Positions 40,996-47,957 of a stretch of DNA of 49,372 nucleotides are shown here, piece after piece (positions within the stretch are counted from its first letter, which is position 1; every line of letters starts with the position of its first letter). The stretch is from CAZMOK01 sp964644135 (GTDB taxonomy: Bacteria; Bacteroidota; Bacteroidia; Bacteroidales; JAGOPY01): assembly GCA_964644135.1 (NCBI GenBank), contig CAZXWD010000014.1:1-49372 (forward strand), read 5' to 3'. The position numbers and the translations under genes were made by a program. The notes below the pieces were generated by a model. That model saw only the letters and a list, made by a program, of their open reading frames with translations, was not told where the DNA came from and ran no database searches.

Positions 40996-41041
40996 GCAAT
41001 TATTTTAAAGGGCACTATAACTAACCTGTATAATAGGAGCT

Positions 41042-43351
41042 TTATTCAAGTGCACTTCTGTTAAAGAGGATATAACCTATATTGAACATCACCGAAAAGC
41101 TCTCTTCGGCACGATCGTAATAGTTAAAAGCAAGGCTTACAGGGCCTATTGGCGAATGATAGACTATGGATGCACTGGCTAAATATGATCTGTAAGAAAA
41201 CACTTTCCTCCTCTCTGCCCTCCCCTGTTCATTTTCTGTCAGCTCCTCGTAAGGCTGGAAAAGATATCCCTCCAGACGCAGGTTTACAGGTTTATAAATA
41301 TTGAAGATCGTTTTGAAGCCGAAGGCTGCATAATTCTGTGCCCGGTATTTAGGTAAAAACAATGTTTTCATTTCAGGCAGCGGACTGAAGGCTGGTGTTC
41401 TCAGCATTGTTGCAGTGTAGTTATTGAAAAGCACCTGGTTCGAAAGAAGCAACTCTCCGTAAAAGCCAAAAGTTGCCCTGCCCACGCGCCTGAAATAATT
41501 GTCGTAGATCATTCTGAAAGAAAACCACTGGTGTGCATCCTTGATCTCACTTTTGAATTCGGATGTAGAACCGGGGATCGTCCTTTCTTCACCCGTAATA
41601 TATTTGAGCTGGAGTAACAATCTTGATCCGCTGGTGGCAAACTGCTTGTAATTCTGAGAATTGAGCTGAAACTCAACATCCGTAGTAAAAAAGTTGAAAA
41701 AGCTGACATCAGCCGTGTCGAGCCTTGTAAAGGTATTGTTCTGATAATACCTGTCTTTAGTGGACCCAGTAGCATACCTGTTTACGAGCATGCCGCTGTT
41801 CGTTGCCGGGAAACCCAGTCTTAAACCGAAGCTGTTTTCATTCTGGACCAGGAAAGAAGGCTCCTTATCTTCAAAAAAGTAAGTGCTTGTCCTGAAATAA
41901 TCCTTATGGTTATAAGTATAGTTCACTGCCGCAAAAAACGGCAGGGATGAAGGTATATCTATCCTCAGTGCTGCATGTGCAGAGCTGTAGAACTGTCCAA
42001 AGTAGCCGTTAACATTCACATCCATTCCAAATGACGAAAGGTAACGATACTGTATCCCGAGGAATGCTGAATTAGCTGCCTTTGAGGAGATATTACCGCC
42101 AACTCCCACCATTAACTGATCATCTCTTTCTATTTCAAGGTCCAGATCAAAAAACCCGGATATTGAATCATGGGTAAGGGTAGGAAAGATATATCGTATT
42201 TTATTGTCTGCCAGGAGCCTGAAATAATCCACTTTAACAGTTTCAAGTGTTATGTGCTGTGACTTTTCCTTAAGGGCTTCCCTCACATACGTTTGCTGGT
42301 ATTTGTTCTTCAGGCCCGTTATATTAACGTCCTTTATTATCACTGCCTGCCTCTTCTCCCCAAACTCTTTTCTTTTCTTACTGATCTGATATTCTGATAC
42401 CCTGCGTCTTACCATGCTTTTTATCCTGGTCATCTGGCCGAGGGCAGCAACATATCCACTGTCGATGAACTTCTCCTTCCCGGTAAAATCAAGAATATTT
42501 GAGACATCAGGAAGGTTGGGTTCGATAAGGATGCCATTCTCTTCGGGCAGTTCATACTCGGTCTTGCTCACGATCATGTTCTGCAACTGGGAAATAACGT
42601 CTTCAGGGTCGGGCTTTTCAAAATTCCTGACAGTTTTGCTCCCAATTATGATATCCGGGTCGAAATGATCTATCATTATATCGACGGGGAAATTATCATA
42701 GATACCACCATCGAAAAGTAATCTTCCATCTATTGTAATGGGTTTGAAAAAGAAGGGGAAGGTTGCAGAGGCCCTTACCGCCTGTCCAAGCTGCCCGCGG
42801 GAAAAGACAACTGCCTTGTTTGAATCGATATCGGCCGCAACACACCTGAATGGCACCATGAGCCTGTTGAAATCATAGCCGCAGGCCGCTGAGGGGCCTG
42901 CAAACAATTCCAGCAAGGCAAATTCCATTTTATGCGGTGAAAGCAGGTTTGTAGGCAGCCTCGACTCCAGTTTTTTCCTGGCATTATCGTATCTGAAGTT
43001 CATTTTGAGCCAGGAGGCATCCGCATCGTCCTTTTTAAAAAAATACCTGTACTTATCTTCCAGGTCGTCTCCAAGCAGGTCTTCAAATAAACCGTCCATA
43101 ACCATCTGTTCAAGCTCTGCCGGTGAAATGCCGCTTGCGTACATTGCACCCACAATGGCTCCCATTGATGTCCCGGTAATATAGTCTATAGGAATGCCCT
43201 CTTCCTCAAGTGCTTTTAGCACCCCTACGTGTGAGATCCCCTTGGAACCACCGCCGCTCAAAACCACACCCACCGTCTGCCCAATGGTTACTGCACTCAT
43301 GAAAAGCAAAGCAACCATCAAGCAAAACAGGTGTGGCAGCGGTCTTTTCAT
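41042..43351 (-). CDS. Patatin-like phospholipase with POTRA and outer-membrane barrel (type Vd/PlpD-like)
   Basis: A 769-residue exported protein with a signal peptide ending VTIGQ (about residue 25). The patatin domain (about 27-230) has the oxyanion motif GGGSKG (33-38), the nucleophile Ser62 in GTSMG and the catalytic Asp214 in DGG. A POTRA-like stretch (about 335-410, VIIKDVNITGLKNKY) and a 16-strand-type barrel to the C-terminus follow, as in Pseudomonas PlpD. The lipase should hydrolyse phospholipids at or outside the outer membrane. The C-terminus ends NRSALE rather than in a terminal aromatic. It lies nine bases downstream of the PLP enzyme gene and is probably co-transcribed with it. 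Confidence 0.93.
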   Translation of the reverse strand: MKRPLPHLFCLMVALLFMSAVTIGQTVGVVLSGGGSKGISHVGVLKALEEEGIPIDYITGTSMGAIVGAMYASGISPAELEQMVMDGLFEDLLGDDLEDKYRYFFKKDDADASWLKMNFRYDNARKKLESRLPTNLLSPHKMEFALLELFAGPSAACGYDFNRLMVPFRCVAADIDSNKAVVFSRGQLGQAVRASATFPFFFKPITIDGRLLFDGGIYDNFPVDIMIDHFDPDIIIGSKTVRNFEKPDPEDVISQLQNMIVSKTEYELPEENGILIEPNLPDVSNILDFTGKEKFIDSGYVAALGQMTRIKSMVRRRVSEYQISKKRKEFGEKRQAVIIKDVNITGLKNKYQQTYVREALKEKSQHITLETVKVDYFRLLADNKIRYIFPTLTHDSISGFFDLDLEIERDDQLMVGVGGNISSKAANSAFLGIQYRYLSSFGMDVNVNGYFGQFYSSAHAALRIDIPSSLPFFAAVNYTYNHKDYFRTSTYFFEDKEPSFLVQNENSFGLRLGFPATNSGMLVNRYATGSTKDRYYQNNTFTRLDTADVSFFNFFTTDVEFQLNSQNYKQFATSGSRLLLQLKYITGEERTIPGSTSEFKSEIKDAHQWFSFRMIYDNYFRRVGRATFGFYGELLLSNQVLFNNYTATMLRTPAFSPLPEMKTLFLPKYRAQNYAAFGFKTIFNIYKPVNLRLEGYLFQPYEELTENEQGRAERRKVFSYRSYLASASIVYHSPIGPVSLAFNYYDRAEESFSVMFNIGYILFNRSALE

Positions 43352-43360
43352 AGTGTTGGT

Positions 43361-44542
43361 CTATATCTTGGAAAATGCCCTTTCAAAATCGGCTATGAGG
43401 TCTTCAACATCCTCGATTCCTACTGAAAGCCTAACCAATCCGTCGGTAATGCCGGCTTTCAGCTTGCTCTCCTTTGTCATTTTGGAGTGAGTCATTGAGG
43501 CAGGATGCTGGATAAGAGTTTCGATACCCCCCAGCGATACAGCCAGCAGCATCAGCTTCACCTCATCCATGAGCTTTTTCCCGGCTTCAAAACCGCCTTT
43601 AACCTCAAAGCTCATCATCGCTCCCGGGCCGTCCATTTGCCTTTGCGCCAGCTCATACTGAGGATGTGACTTTAGCCCCGGGTATTTCACCCATTCTATC
43701 TTTGGATGGTTTTCAAGATATTCGGCAATCTTCATAGCGTTCTTTTGCCCTCTTTCCATCCTGATTGCCAGGGTCTTCAAGCCCCTTCTTGTCATAAATG
43801 CCTGGTGAGGGTCCATGTTGCACCCAAGGTTTCCCATTACACCCCTGAGCTTCTGGTACTCTTCTTTCTCCTTAGCTACGATCATACCCGCAACAATGTC
43901 GGCATGTCCGTTAATGAACTTTGTCATTGAATGCACCACCACATCTGCCCCGTGCTCAATAGGCCTTTGCAGGAAAGGGCTGCAGAAGGTATTATCGACC
44001 ACCAGGGGTATGCCCACCTCGTGAGCAATTTCCGCAAGTGCCTTGAGGTCGGATATTCCAATGGTCGGGTTTGCGGGCGTTTCGGTGTAAATGAGTTTTG
44101 TGTTGGGTTTAAGGGCATTTTTCACTGCTTCGGCATCAGCCGTATCAAGGTAAGTGAACTCCACGCCAAAGCGCGACCAGTGCTTTTCGACCACAACCCT
44201 TGCCGGACCGTAAACAGCTTCGTGGCTCACTATATGGTCACCGGCATTGAGGTAAGTCATGTAGATCGTGTTTATGGCCCCCATTCCCGATGAGGTCGCC
44301 ACTCCTCCATAACCTTTCTCCAGGTCGGCCACAGCTTGCTCCAGGTCCCCTATCGTAGGGTTTCCAAGGCGGGTATAGATATATCCGTCGTCTTCGCCTG
44401 AAAAACAGGCGGCTCCGTGATCGGCTGATTTAAACTTGAATGTTGATGTCTGGTAAACAGGTGTTGTTGCACTCCCCAGTGAATCTTCAAAACTTCCCGC
44501 ATGGATTAGTTTTGAATTGAATCCCATCTTTTCTGAACTCAT
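43361..44542 (-). CDS. Trans-sulfuration PLP enzyme (methionine gamma-lyase or cystathionine gamma-lyase/synthase)
   Basis: A 393-residue Cys/Met-metabolism PLP enzyme. The PLP Lys is at about 208 in SMTKFINGHAD. Tyr56 and Arg58 in YTRLGNPT contact PLP of the neighbouring subunit, and Tyr111 is the active-site Tyr. Pro113 stands where Pseudomonas methionine gamma-lyase has Cys116 (YGPA instead of YGCT), so the best-known lyase hallmark is missing and the reaction (gamma-elimination or gamma-replacement) stays open. The enzyme would act in the cytoplasm on methionine, cystathionine or O-acylhomoserine. The patatin gene follows closely. Confidence 0.85.
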   Translation of the reverse strand: MSSEKMGFNSKLIHAGSFEDSLGSATTPVYQTSTFKFKSADHGAACFSGEDDGYIYTRLGNPTIGDLEQAVADLEKGYGGVATSSGMGAINTIYMTYLNAGDHIVSHEAVYGPARVVVEKHWSRFGVEFTYLDTADAEAVKNALKPNTKLIYTETPANPTIGISDLKALAEIAHEVGIPLVVDNTFCSPFLQRPIEHGADVVVHSMTKFINGHADIVAGMIVAKEKEEYQKLRGVMGNLGCNMDPHQAFMTRRGLKTLAIRMERGQKNAMKIAEYLENHPKIEWVKYPGLKSHPQYELAQRQMDGPGAMMSFEVKGGFEAGKKLMDEVKLMLLAVSLGGIETLIQHPASMTHSKMTKESKLKAGITDGLVRLSVGIEDVEDLIADFERAFSKI

Positions 44543-44667
44543 AACTATTATAATATTAGGTAATTAGTAAATTATTCTGTGCAAATATTATATTCTGTAA
44601 ATATATAAAAAAACCGCATGTTTCAAGGCTTATCAGGGATAGGGGCTGCTATTTTTATTAACTGCAA

Positions 44668-44700
44668 TTTGCTTTCGCTATTGTTCATGTAATATATTTG
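44668..44700 (+). promoter_or_regulatory. Promoter of the DUF4870 gene
   Basis: TTTG (44668-44671) and TATATTTG (44693-44700) with a 21-bp spacer: the best match to the Bacteroidota promoter in this window, 25 bp upstream of the start codon. Confidence 0.8.
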
Positions 44701-44724
44701 TGCCCTGACAAAAACAAATAAAAA

Positions 44725-45048
44725 ATGGAACAAACACAAGGAAATCAACAGGCGCAAGAGGATAAAACCATTGCTATCCTCAGTTACATTACATTCATAG
44801 GATGGATCATAGCGCTCATTCTGCACCAGAACAACAAAACAAGCCTGGGTGCCTATCACCTGAGGCAAACATTGGGCATATTCCTAACAGGGATTATTTT
44901 GTCGATCATTCCCATAATAGGATGGATCCTTGGGCTCGTTCTTTTTGTATTCTGGATACTTGGACTTATCAGTGCAGTACAGGGTGAAGAGAAACCAATC
45001 CCGCTTCTTGGTGAGTTCTTCCAGAATCTTTTCAAAGGATTGAACTGA
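44725..45048 (+). CDS. DUF4870 (Tic20-like) membrane protein
   Basis: A 107-residue protein with a polar N-terminus (MEQTQGNQQAQEDKT) and three or four short membrane helices (about 17-35, 50-70 and 72-88). The pattern AILSYITFIGWIIALILH and HLRQTLGIFLTG is typical of DUF4870, a family related in fold to chloroplast Tic20. The function in bacteria is unknown. It is monocistronic, with a very good promoter, so it is probably well expressed. Confidence 0.9.
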   Translation: MEQTQGNQQAQEDKTIAILSYITFIGWIIALILHQNNKTSLGAYHLRQTLGIFLTGIILSIIPIIGWILGLVLFVFWILGLISAVQGEEKPIPLLGEFFQNLFKGLN

Positions 45049-45096
45049 TCCCAAAAACACAGGATTTCAGTTCATGCATTCCTGAACAAGAAATAA

Positions 45097-45597
45097 TTAA
45101 AAAGGCCAGAAGTTATTGTCGTACCAGACCTGCTCCTTAAGTTCTTCATTGATCTTGTGGAGCCAGTAATGATGACCTTTTTCCCAATCGGCCAGCATCT
45201 TGTACATCTCCTTTTCGTGGGGGTCCTCAGCCTCTTCCGCACGGTCGCTGTATATTTTGACAGCCCTTGTTTCAAAATCCATGGCCGCTGAAATGGCCGC
45301 TGCCTCAAAACTGGCTGCAGATATCTCCTTTTTTACCTCTTCGGATAATATCTTCATCACGGTTGAATCATCCACATCGGCAGTGGGATCGTTCTCCATG
45401 AACGATTTGTTCTTCTCGTAATGAGCAAACTGTTTCGAAAGAAATTCTATGTGTTCTTCCTCTTCATCCGCCATCATCTGGAAGATCTTCCTTGCTGCTT
45501 CGCTCTGTGTCTGCCTGGCACAGGTTGTGTAAAATGCCTTTCCCCTTCTCTCGAGGAGTATTGCTTCTTTCAGTATTTCTATTGCCGACTTAGCCAT
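45097..45597 (-). CDS. Rubrerythrin-like ferritin-family protein without rubredoxin domain
   Basis: A 166-residue four-helix diiron protein. Metal ligands visible are Glu16 (ILLERRGKAFY), Glu46 and His49 (EEEEHIEFL), Glu109 (DFETRAVKIY) and Glu139/His142 (DWEKGHHYWL). No C-terminal rubredoxin (CxxC) domain is present. The protein ends WYDNNFWPF. Likely a peroxide-detoxifying or iron-handling protein. It has a -7 box (45624-45631) overlapping the divergent promoter of the next gene, so both may respond to related conditions. Confidence 0.9.
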   Translation of the reverse strand: MAKSAIEILKEAILLERRGKAFYTTCARQTQSEAARKIFQMMADEEEEHIEFLSKQFAHYEKNKSFMENDPTADVDDSTVMKILSEEVKKEISAASFEAAAISAAMDFETRAVKIYSDRAEEAEDPHEKEMYKMLADWEKGHHYWLHKINEELKEQVWYDNNFWPF

Positions 45598-45618
45598 AAT
45601 TTTTAGTGTTTTGTTCTG

Positions 45619-45647
45619 TTGAACAAATATAAACTAATTTACCTTTG
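45619..45647 (+). promoter_or_regulatory. Promoter of the kinase-RapZ gene
   Basis: TTG (45619-45621) and TACCTTTG (45640-45647), spaced by 18 bp. The transcript would begin at about the ATG at 45654, suggesting a leaderless mRNA. Confidence 0.5.
45624..45631 (-). promoter_or_regulatory. Promoter -7 box of the rubrerythrin-like gene
   Basis: TATATTTG on the minus strand, 27 bp upstream of the start codon and inside the divergent promoter of the kinase gene. Confidence 0.55.
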
Positions 45648-45653
45648 TCGAGG

Positions 45654-47084
45654 ATGGATAACCTTGTAATTGATAACCTTTCAACCCTGTTCAGGGATTG
45701 GTCGGGAAAATCCCCCCAAAAGGCAGACATCCTGCCTGCCTCAGGAAGTGACAGGAGGTATGTAAGGCTGGTATCCGGCAAGATATCTGCCATAGGAGCA
45801 TTCAATCCGCATAAAAAGGAAAATGAAGCTTTTATACATTTTTCCAAAGTTTTCAAGGGCCATAACCTGAATGTCCCTGAAATATTCAGGTATGAGCCCG
45901 GTAAATCCATATATCTCCAGGAAGACCTGGGCGAAGTCACACTGTTTTCCCTTTTGACAAACAGGCCCGACCCATCGCTGATACCCGGCGGGATCAGGGA
46001 ATCGTACGAAAGATCTGTACTTGATCTCTTACTGTTCCAGGTTGATGCCGGAAAGCACCTGGATTATAACTATTGCCACCCCCGGAAAGCATTTGATGAG
46101 CAGTCGGTACAATGGGACCTGAACTATTTCAAATACAGCTACCTTAACCTATCAGGGATCAAATATGATGAGCAGCTTCTCGAAGAAGATTTCAGGGAGA
46201 TCAGGGACTTTATTTCAGGGGCACCGTCAGATTATTTCATGTACCGCGATTTCCAGGCCAGGAATATCCTGCTGAAGGAAGGCAGTCCCTGGTATATTGA
46301 TTACCAGGGAGGCAGAAAAGGGCCCTTGCAGTACGACCTTGTCTCAATCCTTTACCAGGTGAAGGCACGTCTCCCGCAGGTTTTCAGGGATGAGATGACC
46401 GATATATATGTGAGTGCCCTTGAAAGGAAAACCGGGATCAAAAGAGAGGAGTTCTTCAGGTTCTACCCCGCCTTCATTCTCCTTAGGCTTCTGCAGGTAC
46501 TCGGAGCCTATGGATTCCGGGGACTGTACCAGGGCAAGTCACATTTCGTGGAAAGCCTTTCAATGGCATGCAACAATATTTCCCTCATCCTTGAACGGGA
46601 TGACCTCTCGCTGAAGATACCGGAGATAAGAAGGGTCCTGGGTGATGCCCTGGAAAAAAATGACAGCTTCAGGAATGATACAGAGAACCAAAAGCCCGGG
46701 CTCACTGTTACCATATCAAGTTTCAGCTATAAAAATGGGATCCCCAAAGATACTTCGGGCCACGGAGGCGGCTTTGTATTCGACTGCAGGTCCCTGCCGA
46801 ACCCCGGCCGCGAGGAAAGGTTCAGGCTGTTGAACGGCAAAGACCCGGAGGTTAAAGAATATCTTGAAAAAAAACCGGAAGTTGAGGAATTCATTTCGAA
46901 CATCTTCAATATTGTAGATGCTGCGGTTGAAAAATACCTGTCAAGAGGCTTCAGCAACCTGATGGTTTCGTTCGGATGCACAGGAGGACAGCACCGGAGT
47001 GTTTACTGCGCCCAAAGATTAAGCAGCCATCTGAAGGAAAAATATGAAGTGAATTTACGGATCTCACATACCGAAATAGTGTAG
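45654..47084 (+). CDS. AmgK-like sugar kinase fused to a RapZ C-terminal domain
   Basis: The start is ATG 45654 (476 residues, MDNLVIDNLSTLFRDW); a TTG three codons upstream lies inside the promoter. Residues about 1-330 form an aminoglycoside-phosphotransferase-type kinase with a catalytic loop YRDFQARNILL and a metal-binding Asp in YIDYQGG. This resembles AmgK, which phosphorylates MurNAc/GlcNAc at the anomeric position. Residues about 355-476 match the RapZ C-terminal domain (SFSYKNGIP, FVFDCRSLPNPG and GCTGGQHRSV), which in E. coli senses glucosamine-6-phosphate. The fusion, followed by a MurU-like gene, suggests recycling of peptidoglycan amino sugars with built-in metabolite sensing. 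The sensing role is inference. Confidence 0.88.
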   Translation: MDNLVIDNLSTLFRDWSGKSPQKADILPASGSDRRYVRLVSGKISAIGAFNPHKKENEAFIHFSKVFKGHNLNVPEIFRYEPGKSIYLQEDLGEVTLFSLLTNRPDPSLIPGGIRESYERSVLDLLLFQVDAGKHLDYNYCHPRKAFDEQSVQWDLNYFKYSYLNLSGIKYDEQLLEEDFREIRDFISGAPSDYFMYRDFQARNILLKEGSPWYIDYQGGRKGPLQYDLVSILYQVKARLPQVFRDEMTDIYVSALERKTGIKREEFFRFYPAFILLRLLQVLGAYGFRGLYQGKSHFVESLSMACNNISLILERDDLSLKIPEIRRVLGDALEKNDSFRNDTENQKPGLTVTISSFSYKNGIPKDTSGHGGGFVFDCRSLPNPGREERFRLLNGKDPEVKEYLEKKPEVEEFISNIFNIVDAAVEKYLSRGFSNLMVSFGCTGGQHRSVYCAQRLSSHLKEKYEVNLRISHTEIV

Positions 47085-47087
47085 GAT

Positions 47088-47219
47088 ATGGGTAAGTTAA
47101 TGTGCAAAGACAAGAAGAAGATCCTGAAAAAGCATGACAGTAAGCCAAAATATACTTGCAAGAAATGCGGTGAGGAAGCCGTGAAGGAAAAACACCTCTG
47201 CAAGCCAAAAAAGCTGTAA
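47088..47219 (+). CDS. 43-residue Cys-rich (zinc-binding-type) protein
   Basis: A tiny, strongly basic protein of 43 residues, starting at ATG 47088 three bases after the kinase stop and ending TAA one base before the next ATG. It has four cysteines (6, 24, 27 and 38, including a CKKC pair) and two histidines (16 and 36), a layout able to bind one zinc ion. About a third of the residues are Lys. I recognise no named family. Its tight position between two sugar-recycling genes argues for a real, co-translated gene. Confidence 0.75.
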   Translation: MGKLMCKDKKKILKKHDSKPKYTCKKCGEEAVKEKHLCKPKKL

Positions 47220-47220
47220 G

Positions 47221-47955
47221 ATGAAAGCCATGATACTGGCAGCCGGACTGGGCACGCGCCTGGATCCTATAACCAGGAAAATGCCAAAAGCCCTTGCCGA
47301 AATAAAAGGCGAGCCGCTGTTGGGATTACTTATCCGCAAGCTGGCCGGTGCAGGCTGCACAGATATCATTGTCAATATCCACCATTTCCCGGACCAGGTC
47401 AGGGATTTTCTGAAAAGAAGCGAATTTAGCGACCTGAAGGTGGAAATCTCAGATGAAACAGAGCAACTGCTGGATACCGGCGGGGGCCTGAAAAAGGCCG
47501 GATGGTTTTTTGATGACGGCAAGCCCTTTCTGCTTCACAATGTGGATGTTGTTTCATCACTGGACCTCAGGGAAATATACAACACACATCTTCGAAATGC
47601 ATCCCTGGCAACCCTTGCGGTCAGTGACAGAAGCACCGGCAGATACCTTCTTTTTGATGATGATGGATTGCTCAGGGGGTGGATGAACAGGAAGTCTGGT
47701 GAAACAAGGCCCGGGGAAATTAATGTTGAAAGCCTTCACCCATATGCATTCAGTGGTATACAAGTTATAGATCCCTCAATTTTCGACCTGATAGAGGAAA
47801 AGGGCAGGTTCTCACTCATTGAACTATATTTGCGCCTGAGCGCTGAGGCCAACATAAGGGCTTATGTCCACGACAGCAGCAAATGGCTGGATATCGGAAC
47901 ACCTGCTGCTCTTGAAAAAGCAAACAGGGAAATCCCTAATGATTTTTTTGACTGA
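47221..47955 (+). CDS. Sugar nucleotidyltransferase, MurU-like
   Basis: A 244-residue nucleotidyltransferase. The activated-sugar signature LAAGLGTRLDPITRKMPKAL (residues 6-25) binds the NTP and magnesium. The Asp of HNVDVVSSLDL is a metal ligand. Downstream of an AmgK-like kinase it probably acts as MurU, turning MurNAc-1-phosphate (or GlcNAc-1-phosphate) and UTP into UDP-sugar and bypassing de novo synthesis from fructose-6-phosphate. Other sugar-1-phosphates remain possible. It starts one base after the Cys-rich gene and ends two bases before the nuclease gene, so all four genes form one operon. Confidence 0.87.
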   Translation: MKAMILAAGLGTRLDPITRKMPKALAEIKGEPLLGLLIRKLAGAGCTDIIVNIHHFPDQVRDFLKRSEFSDLKVEISDETEQLLDTGGGLKKAGWFFDDGKPFLLHNVDVVSSLDLREIYNTHLRNASLATLAVSDRSTGRYLLFDDDGLLRGWMNRKSGETRPGEINVESLHPYAFSGIQVIDPSIFDLIEEKGRFSLIELYLRLSAEANIRAYVHDSSKWLDIGTPAALEKANREIPNDFFD

Positions 47956-47957
47956 TT

